From positions 1,364,001 through 1,428,000 of the forward strand of contig JAKZZE010000006.1 in assembly GCA_024220505.1 (NCBI GenBank): 64,000 bases of DNA. The letters run 5' to 3'. This DNA is from Rhizopus arrhizus (lineage: Eukaryota; Mucoromycota; Mucoromycetes; Mucorales; Rhizopodaceae). The position numbers were made by a program, and so were the translations under genes. The notes below the pieces were generated by a model that saw nothing but the letters and a program-made list of their open reading frames with translations, was not told the origin of the DNA and did no database searches. This document shows, piece after piece, positions 23,061 through 37,003 of the stretch (its first letter is position 1; the number at the start of each line of letters is the position of its first letter).

Positions 23061-24816
23061 TTAATGCTTGAATTGATCTTCAGTGACACCTTTACCCATG
23101 GCTGCTGTAGAAGATACACCACCAGTGACCATCTTCATGAGCTCATCTACATAATTAGCCCCTGACCATTTCTGATGTTGTAAGACATCGACGCCATGTT
23201 CTCTTTCTTTACGTTGAACTTGAGACACATAGCCATACATGCCACTTTCCTTGAAACTCTTTGCAAAAGTAGCTAAATCACAATAAGTTTTTTTTTCTGG
23301 CTATCAAATCATGATGTGTTATTTACCTGTGGCTAAAGCATTCGCATGAAGACCACCCAAGGTGATGAATTGCCATACGAATCCAAGTTTTCCCAAGTTT
23401 GTGATATAGGAACCCATGTCATTATCATTCAAACCAGCAGCATCCCTTTGGTAGACAACAGATCAGTAAGCTAGACATGAACGGATGATAATAAACTTAC
23501 CAGTTAAAAGATGGAGACAAGTTGTAACATAATAAAGAACGAGGAGAGGCAGACAAGACACCCTTTGAGAATTGTTCAGCTTGAGCCAAGATGGGTTTCT
23601 TTGTTTCCATCCAAAGCATATCAGCATATTCAGAATAAGCAATTGCACGAGAGATCGCAGCCTCAGTACCACCCTCATAGCGGAAAAAGCCTTCACGTAC
23701 TCTGCAGTTATCCCAGTTCCAAAAGAGGTCCACACCATATTTTTCCTTGGCAATCGTACGAGCTTCTGCGTTGGACTTGAATCGAATCTCTTGCAAGAAT
23801 TGATCGGCCTTTGACTTGGGCAACTTTTCAGCCACGGCGGTACCGAATCGTTTGAGACCTGCCTTGGCAACCCAGTCATCCTCGATCGCTTGAAGTTCAG
23901 GACCGGTCAAACCTCTCTGTTCGGCTTCGTGCAAGATAGTAGCCAAAGGTTTGAGATCAGGATTGGTGGTGCCCACGACAAATTCATGATCACGAGGATC
24001 AATGTTGGACGTGATCAAGGTGGCTGCTTCAGCGTCCGTACGAGCGACCACGATGTTTTCGACACCCATGATATCATACTGAGCACGGATGGCTACCAAA
24101 CGATTGATATGTTCAGAGATAGGCACGAGTACCTTACCAGCCATATGACCACACTTTTTGGTGGAAGGAGATTGATCCTCAACTGGATAAAGATCAGTAA
24201 CCAAAACATTCTTTTCCTATTTTCACTTACCATGAATACCAGCCGCACCACGTTCGACAAACATCTTTGTCAACTTCATGACGGCCGTAATACCACCATG
24301 ACCTGTGTCAGCATCAGCAATGATGGGTCTCATGTAATCAATCTTGGGTGTCTTGGCTCTTTCTTGAGCTGTCATGGCCAGACGAGCCTCACGCTGCTTT
24401 CGATCATGAAAGAGTTGAGCAAAGAAGAGATGTTCGACCTTGTTGGGTACAGTGTCCATTGGATAATCAGCAAGATCAGGACCAGGTTCATTTGAAGTAG
24501 AAGCAGTAGAAGAACACTGCCAGCCGGAAACATAGACTGTGTCAAGATGAGGAGCCATCTGGGTGACTTGGACAGGATCAAGAGCACCAAATGTATGAGA
24601 GGTAGTACCGTTGGCTTTGTTGGATTGAAGGATAGACCAGAGTTTCTTGGCTTGAACATCAGAACGATAGGCTGTAGGAAATGTACCACGTTTGGATACG
24701 ATGGATTCAGCAGTGTAAGGACGCTTGACGAGTGCAAAACGAGGGGATGACCACCACTGCTTGACTTTTTCAACTTCATTTTGGAAAGCAATCAATTCTT
24801 CATCTTGGAAAGTCAT
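23061..24816 (-). CDS. ICL1: isocitrate lyase
   Basis: Glyoxylate-cycle enzyme cleaving isocitrate to glyoxylate and succinate, used for growth on acetate or fatty acids. ATG at 24814-24816 (MTFQDEEL); stop TAA at 23061-23063. Four exons: the first codes through RGAAGIHGK, the second starts within [20 protein letters not shown]. The catalytic signature [13 protein letters not shown] is intact, with [19 protein letters not shown] (metal and substrate site) and [12 protein letters not shown]. The last exons read [20 protein letters not shown] and [20 protein letters not shown]. The C-terminus is EDQFKH, with no SKL-type peroxisomal signal. Length of about 530 residues matches fungal ICL. Confidence 0.96.
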
Positions 24817-24910
24817 TTTATTTTTATATTTCTTTTTGAAAAAAAAAAGAAGAGAAAAGAAAAGAAAAATAAAAAAAAAGTGATTTTATAGAACGAATTT
24901 GATCTTCAGA

Positions 24911-24942
24911 TGAGAGAGTGAGAGAGTGAGAGAGTGAGAGAG
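24911..24942 (+). repeat. (GAGAGAGT)n short tandem repeat
   Basis: About four copies of an 8-bp GA-rich unit about 100 bp upstream of the ICL start codon. It may contribute to promoter structure. No function is shown. Confidence 0.85.
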
Positions 24943-25528
24943 GGGTCGAGTGGAATGAAGATGACGCTTTTCTGTTGATATGATTTGCATCTCACACGTA
25001 CATGTTGATTGCATGTGAATATTTGAGTAAAAATTAATTAAGCATATGCTATATTTGTCATGATTTTATTCTTGTGTGATTTCATCCGTTTTGTTTACTT
25101 GTGAAAATGTAACTAAATCATAATAAATTGTATTCTATAAAACATCTCATATCAATTGACTCTTATTTCTATTCCTATTCTGTGTGGGAAATTTAAGGAG
25201 GCTAAACGATTTGCAGATGTGTGGAAAAAGGAGAAGAAATAATAATAAAAAAAAAAAAAGGGAGCTTGTGGATAATAACAAAATAATAATAAAAAGCCCA
25301 AGGTTTTATAAGAGACTAGTCTGATTAAACTCTTTTGTGATTATAACATGGATTTTCTTTTTGTTTTGTTTTTCAAAATAAATAGTTTATGCAGAAAATG
25401 AATTTTTATAAGCAAAGAACGAATCCTTTTTCTCTCTCTTTTTTTTTAATTCAGACTGAATTCATCTTTTATGACTTGATTTTTTATTATTAAATAATAT
25501 AAATGATGACAATTGATGATAACAGGGG

Positions 25529-25556
25529 AAAAAAAAAAAAAAAAAAAAAAAAAAAA
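25529..25556. repeat. 28-nt poly-A tract
   Basis: Uninterrupted A28 in intergenic DNA. Confidence 0.95.
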
Positions 25557-25889
25557 GCGACATTTCATTAAAAAAGGAAAATGATTAAATTACGCATAAA
25601 AAAAAAGCATAAACAATTAGCCTTTTTTACTCATCAAGACAGAAATAGTTGGATTCAATTCTAAACAGAAATCTATTCATTTGATACTCAGATATAAAAC
25701 ATGAATGTTCACTTACTCATCCAGTCTTATTCTATAAATCAAAAAGGACTACACGTGATTCCATATGACAAAGCATATTTCACTACTTCCGAAACATCAC
25801 CGGCCCTGTTTCCGTATTTTCCCCACTTTTTTATATCTCATCACATGATGTCTATTACTAAAACTGTAAAGAGAAATAGATTCTATGCT

Positions 25890-26669
25890 TTAATCTTCAT
25901 TTAATTCAATTAATTCAGTTTCTGCTTGAACCATATAAGCTCTATTGACTTCCACTTGATTCTCAATTTCAATCTCTTCTATACTTCTCGCTATCCTTGC
26001 CTCTTCTTCTTCTTCATCAAATACTTCAATATTACCAATTTTTGTAGGATCTCGAGCAAGACGTTCTTCTTCTTCTCTTTGTCTACGCAACTCTCTTTCT
26101 TTTCTTGACTTTTCTTCCTCTTCTTCTCTTTCACGTCTTCTCCTCTCTTCCATCCTAGCCTTCTCCTCTCTTGCCTCTTTTCTCTTTTCTGCCTCTCTTT
26201 TCATCTTTTCATCACAGACAGTCAAGCGATGCAACAGTTCATGGATCGCATCCATCACAGCACGCTTCTTGTCCTTTAATTGGTTTGCTAGCTCTCTTTC
26301 AAAATCAGTCGCTTCCAAGTCCCTTTCGCCAACAATCAACGTCAAAGGTCGCACGGCATCTGCTTGTGCCATCAGTCCAAGTAAAAGTTCACTAGCCCGT
26401 GCCAAAGTATCTTTTTTTTGTTCAAAGGTCTTGTCATCACAATCTGCTTGGATACTAGACTCTACAGAATCAACATCCAACCTTATCCTTCTCGTCTCTT
26501 CTTCCAATCCACTCAACACACCAAACGTACTGCGTTCGGCGCGTTTGGCTGTCTTTTTCCGTCTTACTTTTCGGTCATCCTCAACAAGGTAATAAGCAAG
26601 TCCTGAACCTAATGCAGCAAGTAAAGCAGCAGCTAACCCGTACAAGATTAATTCTTTTTTTTGCGTCAT
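25890..26669 (-). CDS. Snl1-like BAG-domain protein, membrane anchored
   Basis: Candidate Hsp70 co-chaperone. The start is taken at the ATG at 26667-26669 (MTQKKELILYG), because the open frame upstream is a poly-Phe/Lys artefact of A/T tracts. Residues about 7-27 (LILYGLAAALLAALGSGLAYYL) form one membrane helix. Residues about 50-155 are helical with the BAG pattern (TFEQKKDTLARASELLLGLM, LEATDFERELANQLKDKKRA, VMDAIHELLHRL). A very charged Arg/Glu helix follows, then an acidic C-terminus. The N-terminal anchor plus BAG domain matches yeast Snl1, an ER/nuclear-envelope Hsp70 exchange factor, but the roughly 100-residue charged tail is extra. Intron-less. Confidence 0.65.
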   Translation of the reverse strand: MTQKKELILYGLAAALLAALGSGLAYYLVEDDRKVRRKKTAKRAERSTFGVLSGLEEETRRIRLDVDSVESSIQADCDDKTFEQKKDTLARASELLLGLMAQADAVRPLTLIVGERDLEATDFERELANQLKDKKRAVMDAIHELLHRLTVCDEKMKREAEKRKEAREEKARMEERRRREREEEEEKSRKERELRRQREEEERLARDPTKIGNIEVFDEEEEEARIARSIEEIEIENQVEVNRAYMVQAETELIELNED

Positions 26670-27005
26670 TCTTAAAAAAAAAAAAGGGGGGGAAGGGGAA
26701 ATCTTTAAAAATTTTTTTTTTCGAGAAAAAAAAAAAAATAGACTTGGGGGATATAAACATACAAGTACATCCATAAAAGAATACGTTCGGAGTTCCTGTA
26801 TTTCATGATATGACTTTATAAAAAAGCCATACATTCATGTTTACAAGTTCAGAGGTTTTTATATCTATTTTTACAGCAAAGATTGATCAATAGGGATGGT
26901 GTATACAAAGAGAGAGAGAAAGGATGCTATTCTTGATGATTGTGTATTATACATGCATATGTTTAATATAAACAGAGGGTATAAGCCTATAGATATTGAT
27001 AGTCT
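26670..27005. other. intergenic, T/A-tract rich
   Basis: Upstream of the BAG gene and downstream of the CDT2-like gene, both on the minus strand. Contains A/T tracts and a short GAGAGA run near 26911. No gene. Confidence 0.4.
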
Positions 27006-28524
27006 CTAATCAGAATAACCAAAATTCCATATTCTGGCTGTAAAGTCTTCAGAGCAACTAGCAAACTTGGATGATTTCTATTAGTGATAGAATCAGAAAA
27101 AGTGAATCGACTTACTTGATGTGTTGTGAATTTACTCCAAGAGACACCAGTCACCTTTCTTGTATGTCCTTCATATCTAAAAGGTTTTCTTTTTGGCGCA
27201 TCCAATTCCCACACAAAGATATCTTTATCATCCGAACCAGCCATGACAAAATGATCGTCTGCTGAAATCGATATCCTGATATCGAAACCTCCCAGTTTAA
27301 AGTCTGGGTCAGTCAACCGTGTCGCGGGTTTGGTTAGATCAACAAGATAGTGCATATAGATACTGTTGTCTTTACAGGCACTAAACAGTCTTGTTCCACT
27401 CCTATCCACCTTCAAGTCCGTCACACCATATCTTCTTCCTCCTTCACTCTCAAACACAGTTGACTCTAATGCCTGAGCACTTCTACATGTCCTAATGTCC
27501 CAAAGCTTAATCGAACCATCTGCACTTCCAGAACTAATCACCTTGGTTTCTTCTCTGTTCACAAAGAGTGCACAAGTCACTGATCGAATGATCTTTTTTA
27601 AACTGATCTTAGCTACTTTTTTTTGTTTTCTTGTCCCCCTTACATTCGGTTCTACTTGTGATGTTCTCGTCGTCTTGTTATTCTGTCCATAGTCATGTGC
27701 ATTGGCTATGGCCGTGATACAGTTGTAAACAGGCGCACTCGGCACATCTTCCACTATCAAAACTGTTGGATCAAATTCCCTTTCTCTTTCTTTTTCATAC
27801 CTGAATCAATAGCTGGTTTTTGGTTGAATCGAGTATCCCAAATACGAAAAGATCCATCTTTTGATCCTGTAATGAGTAAATCTATATTTTTTTTTTTCAC
27901 AGTCCATCAGTGTGTTTCTCTCTCTTTTTTTTTTTTTTCTTTTTCTTACGTTCGTTGTAGGGATGCCAATTGACTGATTTAACAACATCTTCATGACCAA
28001 CAAAATCAGCCAAACTTGATCTTGTTTCTGTATCCCAAAGTCGAACAAGTCGATCGTGCGATGCGGTAAGAAGCATGGTATCGTCTTGACTCCACTTGAC
28101 GTCAGAGATACCGTGTCTGTGACAATAGAAAGAATGATGATATTGTGCATGGTTCATGTTGTTATCCTTGTCGGTGCGTAACAGGGACAGTCGACCTTCT
28201 TCATCGCCAATCGCTACCAAATGACCCTCGTGGGCCGAGTGTGCGAAATCGCAGCAAAACGGTGTACAGAACTCGCTGTCTGGGAACACAAATTGGTAGA
28301 CATAATTGTTGGCACTCTTAAAGAGTGGTAAAATCTTGTGGGCCGATACTTTTTTTTTCAAAAATTTTAGTCTTTTATCCAATAGTAAAGGTAATATAAA
28401 AACCTTTGATCTTTCTACCAAATGATCTATCTCCTTTTAATGATCGAAGCTTAATCGCTCTGTGGATCGTGAGATCGGATACAAGCCCTTGGTTCTTTTT
28501 CAGATGGTTTGAGGTATCTGTCAT
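27006..28524 (-). CDS. CDT2: CDT2/DTL-like WD40 substrate receptor
   Basis: WD40 protein resembling Cdt2/DTL, the receptor of the CUL4-DDB1 ubiquitin ligase that removes Cdt1 and related targets on PCNA. ATG at 28522-28524 (MTDTSNHLKK). The next exon starts VSAHKILPLFKS, and later exons give WD repeats: HGISDVKWSQDDTMLLTASHD with RLVRLWDTETRS, DGSFRIWDTR, SGSADGSIKLWDIRTCR, DNSIYMHYL, MAGSDDKDIFVWELD and, in the last exon, FASCSEDFTARIWNFGYSD, stop at 27006-27008. The repeat order and the long insert after the fourth repeat suit Cdt2. The long C-terminal tail of animal DTL (PIP box) is missing. It could be another WD40 protein. Confidence 0.6.
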
Positions 28525-28586
28525 TGATGAAAAAAAAAAAAAAAAAAAAAAAGGGACGCGCAAAAAAAAAAATTCAGTTTTTTTTT

Positions 28587-28618
<32 letters not shown>

Positions 28619-28997
28619 CGCGTCAAGTTTCAAAATTTTGAAGGGCGATTTGAGGACTTAAAAAAAGATCCTCATTGTCCTTGACACCATTTGAGTTTTG
28701 CTTTGAAGAGGAGGAGGCAGGAGAAAAAGATGAATTGGATTAAAACTAGGATTGTGAATTTTTTAAAAAAAAGTACGATGCTTGCTGCTTCTGAAGAGAT
28801 CAACCTGAAAATAGACACAAGAGATATGAGCCAACAATCACACACATGTTGACATGTACAAAATCATAAAGTATCATTTTCTTTTTTAACTGATGTGCTT
28901 TAATAAGGATACATGTTTTTAAAAAAAGAGTCCTAAAGAGTATACAAGCATCAAGAGGTAACAAAAAAAGTGTGTGTGTGGGGGGTATATCATTCGA
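28525..28997. other. intergenic with opposing poly-A and poly-T tracts
   Basis: A23 at 28530-28552 is followed by T10 at 28578-28587 and T30 at 28589-28618 on the same strand. The A and T blocks could fold on each other. No gene recognised. Confidence 0.6.
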
Positions 28998-31333
<2,336 letters not shown>

Positions 31334-32677
31334 CTAGTTGATTAAAAAAAAAAAAAAAAAAGTTGACAAGATGAATTCAAAAGATGAAACAACTGGTACC
31401 TGGAATAATACTAAAATTAAACAAGGTGAATGTCACGTTTAATTTTCCCTTTTCTCATATTCTTACTTGGTCAAGTTCAGCTTTTTTTAAAGTCTCCAAC
31501 AATAATGTTGACATTTTTTTTTTTATAAACAAAAAAAAAAAGGGGAGAAAAAAAAAAAAGGTGTTGGTGATTTGTGTACCAAGCTATCATTTCATGCTCC
31601 GTCATTTTACATATAAAAATGAGTACATGAAAGGAGGAGTAATGATGCATGAATATATTAAAAGAAGGATTGGAAGCGATATGTTTTATTTAATTCACTG
31701 CTATCCATTGAAATTAAACAAACGCGCCATGAACGAGTAGATGAGGGCAGTGGTCTATTCGGAATAGTTTCCGTAATGAAATGTTTTGTGTTCAACATGT
31801 GCATTTGGTTTACAAAAGTAAGAAAAATAAAAAGATTTATTACTCTTGTCTACAGCTCACTTTATTATCACCAGCAAAAAGGAAATGATTCGAATCAGTG
31901 ATGGACTTAAAAAGAAAGTACTTGCTTTATCAATTTGATCAACATTCAATCCTCTCATACGTTCTTCATCTTGACCTATTTTATTGTATCATTTACTTTT
32001 TATAAAGTATCTCATTCCATCCTCTTGCTCTTTTAAAAAAGATGTGTTTGATCCTTTTCTAGTGTGAATTATTGATACAACTGTAAAGTTGACAAGATGC
32101 AATCATTTCATGCATTTTTGTTATTGCCACGATTTGATCATCTTGCTTTTTTTTTTTAAAAAAACCATTCCCTTCTCCTTGTTTGTTCTTTTCTTAATTT
32201 ACAACTGGCAATTCATATTCTCAACAGCAGTAGATGAGCATACACTGTGAGGATGTGAAAAAGATTTGTTTTTGGGATATGACCAGGTAGAGGCCTACGT
32301 TCTTACTGAGCATTGAAAATCCATGCTTCAAATCTGTCATGCTTACAAAGACACTGGTCCTAAAAGGGGAATGGTGGGACTGAGCAGAGTGATTTGGTTG
32401 GATGAGTCCACAATTCTGCCTTTTTAACCACACTGATTTGAAAAGAATGCTTGCTTTCAAAACAAATCAAGTATGTAGTTCATGCTGAAAAGAAGAGCTT
32501 CTCTCACACACAACGGTCTATAAAAAAAAAGAGTGGATCCATGTACACTTTTGAAATAGAAAAAAAAATAAAATCAGTCAACAGTATATTCACTTTTTTA
32601 TATTGTCTTGGTCTTTACTGCCACTGAACTGAAAATCAAATTCCGATAATGCAGATCGGACTTTGATGGTCTTGTCT

Positions 32678-32680
<3 letters not shown>

Positions 32681-32709
<29 letters not shown>
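32681..32709. repeat. 29-nt poly-T tract
   Basis: Uninterrupted T29 in the gene-poor gap. Confidence 0.95.
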
Positions 32710-32970
32710 GGTATCCTTCTACTTTACATTTTGTTTAGCTTTACACTGAAAGGATAAAAGTAATTTGTTGATTTCATTAAAGCAGAATGTATCCACGCTC
32801 AATTTGTTTTGACTTAAAATAGTCGAAAGACTTTCAAGATGATTTTTGATTTAAATGTGGAGTCTTATAAAATTGATAAAGTAGGTGATCATCCTCTCTC
32901 ATTCACTTGTATATACTCTCTTTGCTTGATAAATGACTCGTATTTTCTATTATGTCAAGGATAGAAAGAA

Positions 32971-32988
32971 AGAGAGAGAGAGAGAGAG
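32971..32988. repeat. (AG)9 microsatellite
   Basis: AG dinucleotide run in the gene-poor gap. Confidence 0.9.
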
Positions 32989-34192
32989 GTTCTTTATGTA
33001 GTGCAATCTGTGAATCTTTTGAAAAATATACATTGTCCCTTACTCCAATACAAACGATCGTGTTATTAAACACAACTCAATCCTCCTCATGTATTTATTT
33101 GCACTGATCATATCCATAGCTTGAAAAGATAGAGTCTGATTTATGCTCTGATGTGTTGAAAGAATCAAACTGTACTGTAAATTATCTCCCTTGTTTAAAA
33201 AGTGTACGCTTGGCTGAATCGATGGAGAGTCAACATGGCGACTTTTTCCGACGTGTTGATCACAGCGTACTGCATCCCTCCGTACAACAATCGTTTGATT
33301 ATTAAAATTAAAAAGAGTAAACATTTTTCCTCTACAAGACATGATCCAAGCAGATTCAATCGTAAAGGACACACGTCTTGTTGGTGAAGTGAAGAAAAAG
33401 ACGGCTTTGATGGGAAAGAATCTCTTTTGGGTAAGGGGTTACAGGTTTAAATCGGGATTTGAATAGATACCCCCTTTTTTCTGTTTTAATAGTTAAAAAG
33501 TGAGTATGAGTGAACGGATAGGTCTGTGGTTTTGATAAATAAAAAGGTAAATTAAACACTGAAACAAGTCTGTGTTTTATGATTCATATTTCCTGATATC
33601 AAAGGGTTTACATAAACAAAAGTAAAAAAAAAAAAAAAGTCAGTTGATGCTTTGACGAATAGTAAAGCACTTTTGGAGAGGATGTGAAAAGGGTGAATGC
33701 ATTTTGTCTACATCACGCGTGATGGATCATTCACGAAAATAAATGTCACTGTCCTACTCGGCATCGGTTCCGTCTTAAAAATAAAAAGGTAAAAGGGACG
33801 CTAGATGAACGAAAATGTTTTACACAAGAAAATTATATCATCATTTTAGATAGAATATTCGCGTAATAGGGAAAGAAAATGATTTCTTTTAAACTCAAGA
33901 AATATTCCCTTTTCTAGTCATTTTACAAAAAAACTTGTATAAAAAGAAAAGGAGGAAATCATTTTTTAAAAAGATTTGAAAACAAAGAAAATGAATTCCA
34001 AACGATTTCATTGTGAAAGAATAGGATAAGACTTGCTTTTTTTTTTTTTTTTTTTTTCCTTTGTGTAATGGATTTGTACTCCATTTTTGTTGTGAGTGAC
34101 AGTGCTTCCTTTTTCAATATGAAAACCGTAAAAGAACAAGAAAAACTTTTTTTTTGTTTCTTTTCAACTTGTTTAAAACATTCTTTTTAACA

Positions 34193-34194
<2 letters not shown>

Positions 34195-34224
<30 letters not shown>
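34195..34224. repeat. 30-nt poly-T tract
   Basis: Uninterrupted T30 in the gene-poor gap upstream of the membrane-protein gene. Confidence 0.95.
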
Positions 34225-34596
34225 CTCTTTACTTTTCTTGAAAATGTACTGCATACGTTGTGTAAGGTGAATGTGTGTGCAACACTATTTTTGAGCAACG
34301 TAAACTAAAGTGCTGGTGAAGTAACCCGGGGCTAGTGTTATTAAACATACGATTTATACAGAATAAAATAAATTGTTGCGTATTTACGATGGAAAAAGAA
34401 GAGAGGGGAAAAAAAATAAAATAAAAAAAATGAATGACTTTGTTTCATGCAAAAAATAACAGTGATTTAAAAAAAAAAAAAAAAAAGATGAAACAAGCAT
34501 ACATCAGCATAAGGTAACAAACTTGTCACACGATATTCTATTATAAATAACGATTCATGTCATTTTCTCTTCTTTTCTATTTCTTTAGTAAAAATA

Positions 34597-35545
34597 ATGG
34601 CTTTTCATATTTTTCAAAAGGTAGCAAACGTTGTCGTTTACCTCTTCTTCCTTTCTGCTACTGTTTACTCTGTCGTTGGTCCTTCCCCTAACGATGGTGA
34701 AACCCAAGAAGGACAGACGTATATCACTCCTTGTAAGTGAACGGCTTTTGGAAATAAAGAAAGTTGCTTACATTTTTTTGCAGCCTATTGGATTTCTTAT
34801 ATTTGGACTCTTATTCACTTCCTCCTCGGTGGTTTTGTTATCTATCAGTGGACTGAACCAGCACATGAAGCTGCCATTCACGGTGTAGGCTGGCACTTTG
34901 TTGTCTCTGTCGTCCTTAGTTCCATCTGGCTTGGTCTCTTGGTAAAAAAAAAAAAAAAAAAAAAAAGATAGCGTGGGATTATTAACGTATTTTTGGTAAC
35001 ATAGAAAAGTGGTCATTATATCATTGGTTTCATCTTTGTCCTTCTTACTGCTTCCTCTGTTTCTTGTGTATTCTGTAAGTGGGATGATGAGATGAAAGAA
35101 AGAGAGAATAACATGTATTGTAGATAAACTCACAAAGGATTATCCTGCTACAAGCTGGTTGGAAAAGATCTTTATCCATGCTCCTTTCTCTTTGTGGCAC
35201 GGATGGATCGTTTTCTCTGCTGTCGTCAATCTTTTCCAAGCCTTCACTGGTCTCAAAGAAGACGGTCCCTCTGTCTGGATTCGTATCTTGGTCATCCTTG
35301 CTCTCCTCTTCTTGACCTCTACCGCAGTTGGTTACGTTGAATACAAGAAACACAAGGGAGACATCACTGGTGCTCTCGTCATCGGTCTTGGTCTCTTGGC
35401 CATCTTCACCAACCAACACGATCCTTGGATCCACTGGTCTGCTTTGACTACTGCCATCATTACTCTTATCTACCCTATTCGTCCTTATGCTTTCAAGCTC
35501 GTCGGACGTGAATCTAATGCTGAAAACGCACCTCTCCTTGGTTAA
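34597..35545 (+). CDS. multi-pass membrane protein, TspO-like appearance
   Basis: ATG at 34597 (MAFHIFQKVANVVVYLFFLS), four exons with short introns, one of them with a long A run. Hydropathy suggests about seven membrane helices. The segment ITPSYWISYIWTLIHFLLGG with FVIYQW after it resembles the first helix pair of tryptophan-rich TspO/MBR-type proteins. The rest (HGWIVFSAVVNLFQAFTGLK, DPWIHWSALTTAIITLIYPI) fits a small fungal integral-membrane family of unknown function. It ends with a short polar tail, SNAENAPLLG, which carries a dileucine-like signal. Family assignment is weak. It is convergent with mtSSB, 76 bp apart. Confidence 0.6.
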
Positions 35546-35621
35546 ACTTGGTCTAATTCACACATCCCATTCTCTCTTATTGTATAAATAATAAAAAATA
35601 TATTTATATGCAAAAACAATT

Positions 35622-36251
35622 TTATTCTTCCTTAACACGAGCAGGATTTAATAATTTGAATGAACTTTGATTGATTTCTGCTTTGGTTCTAGAAATACCC
35701 TCTTTATCAGTGTAATCCACATAGCGAAGTGTGCCTTCAACATAAACCAAGTCACTATTCATCTATCAGTACACATCCATCATTTTTCTTTTCATCATTA
35801 CCCTTTCTTGACCTTTGAAAACCAATCAGCCTTTGTCCAATAAGTAATTTGATGCCATTGTGTACGTTTAATTAAATTTTCTTAAAAAACATGTTTATAT
35901 TTTCTCAAAAGCACTAGTTTTTTTTTTTTTTACCTTCTTTATCTACTTTGGTTTCTGAAGTAGCAAGTGTATAGTTATAAACACGACGGTCTTCAAATTC
36001 ATTTGAGGTGGGAGTAGAACCAATACGACCAATAAGTTGAATCTTGTTTACTATTTTACCAAAGTTAACTTTTCTGTACAAACTATGTTTTCTTCTTACA
36101 ATCTCGGCGAATAGCAGATTGAGAGAAAGACTATACAAGATAATATTTTTTTTCTATAAGAAAAATAACACAAGACTATTGGCCTTTTTCTTTTTTTTAC
36201 TCTAATAAACCTGAGAGAAGAATGAGCTGTTTGACGAGTAAAGGTTGACAT
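35622..36251 (-). CDS. RIM1: mitochondrial single-stranded DNA-binding protein
   Basis: OB-fold protein that coats single-stranded mtDNA during replication. First exon ATG at 36249-36251 (MSTFTRQTAHSSLR), suitable as a mitochondrial targeting start. Then come FGKIVNKIQLIGRIG, FEDRRVYNYTLATSE, WHQITYW, LVYVEGTLRYVDYTDKEG and INQSSFKLLNPARVKEE, stop TAA at 35622-35624. The order and spacing of the OB-strand motifs match bacterial-type SSB as in yeast Rim1. Three or four exons. Length of about 130-140 residues is typical. Confidence 0.88.
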
Positions 36252-36316
36252 GAAGGTAATTGGAGGGGGGAAAGAGAGAAAAAAAAAAAAAAAAAGTAAT
36301 GTGCATATGTGACTAT

Positions 36317-36907
36317 TTATAAAGTACTTTTTGACAACCAGACGAGTAAAAAAATGATGAGAGCTATTAAACAAAGACTGAATAAACTAAAAACAAGATT
36401 TAAATAAGCAAATAAACCAGGTTGTTTAAAATACAAAAGTGCACCTATCCACCAACAAGGAAAAAAGAGGAAACCGAATAGAAATAGGCCTGCCTGAAGG
36501 TTTAAATGCTCTTTTTGCCGTCTGAACGTGGTCTTGCCCACCTGTCCCTCCAGGTTGACATAGACAGCCGAAAAGCGTTGTGGGATGGGTCCCGAAAAGT
36601 GAATCGGTCCATGCGAGGATTGTGTGGAGATCGTTGGCGGATGTTGAAAGATGGGATCACTTGCATCATCCAACCAAAAGAAGGACCTGCTGTTTTTCTT
36701 TTGTCGAACAGAATAATACTCTTGAAAGACATCCATCAAACTCTTTCTTTTCCTTTTCGCTTTTGTAAATAGCTTATCATCTTGAATGGCAGGTGGAAAT
36801 GTCTTTCTTTTCTGTCTATTTTTCCATGAACTTCTTTTATGAATTGTATGATTTTGTCTTGCAATGACCGAAATACTGGACCATCTTCTATTACAATTTT
36901 GTTGCAT
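36317..36907 (-). CDS. unknown membrane protein with two C-terminal helices
   Basis: A single-exon ORF of 196 codons starting MQQNCNRRWSSISVIARQNH. The N-terminal half is basic and Ser-rich. The C-terminal part has two hydrophobic helices with the aromatic cluster FLFFPCWWIGALLYFK followed by LNLVFSLFSLCLIALIIFLL. Proteins ending in a similar FPCWWIGA-type helix pair are common in fungi, but I cannot name a function. It ends 66 bp before the mtSSB start on the same strand. Confidence 0.6.
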   Translation of the reverse strand: MQQNCNRRWSSISVIARQNHTIHKRSSWKNRQKRKTFPPAIQDDKLFTKAKRKRKSLMDVFQEYYSVRQKKNSRSFFWLDDASDPIFQHPPTISTQSSHGPIHFSGPIPQRFSAVYVNLEGQVGKTTFRRQKEHLNLQAGLFLFGFLFFPCWWIGALLYFKQPGLFAYLNLVFSLFSLCLIALIIFLLVWLSKSTL

Positions 36908-37003
36908 ATTTTTTTTTAAAAGAGAAAAGAAAGGGAAATCAAAATATAAAAGAGCATTAAATTTACATGATCGGCAATCAAGGTGTAACCTTAAAGTACG
37001 TGT

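Larger units (their letters stand above)
24817..25889. other. intergenic, probable ICL promoter region
   Basis: Holds a GAGAGAGT tandem repeat (24911-24942) and an A28 tract (25529-25556). The part near 24817-25150 should include the ICL promoter. No gene recognised. Confidence 0.4.
31334..34596. other. 3.3-kb AT-rich gap without recognised gene
   Basis: May hold the first exon of the kinesin. It also contains a GA repeat (32971-32988), a T29 tract (32681-32709), a T30 tract (34195-34224) and several A/T-rich patches. Short ORFs here show no motif. The last part is the promoter of the membrane protein at 34597. Confidence 0.5.

Noticed and set aside
23890..24495. 201-codon plus-strand ORF
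   Set aside because: It is antisense to isocitrate lyase, has no own motif, and is a codon-bias shadow of the real gene.
24911..24942. CRISPR-like repeat
   Set aside because: A simple GAGAGAGT tandem repeat without spacers, in a eukaryotic genome.
26670..26834. N-terminal extension of the BAG protein frame (Phe/Lys/Pro-rich)
   Set aside because: It is made by translated A/T and C/T tracts. The next ATG directly precedes the membrane helix and fits the family.
32221..32460. 79-codon minus-strand ORF as a gene
   Set aside because: No motif, no splice partners, and a composition expected by chance in AT-rich spacer.
35045..35434. 129-codon minus-strand ORF
   Set aside because: Antisense shadow of the multi-pass membrane protein exon.
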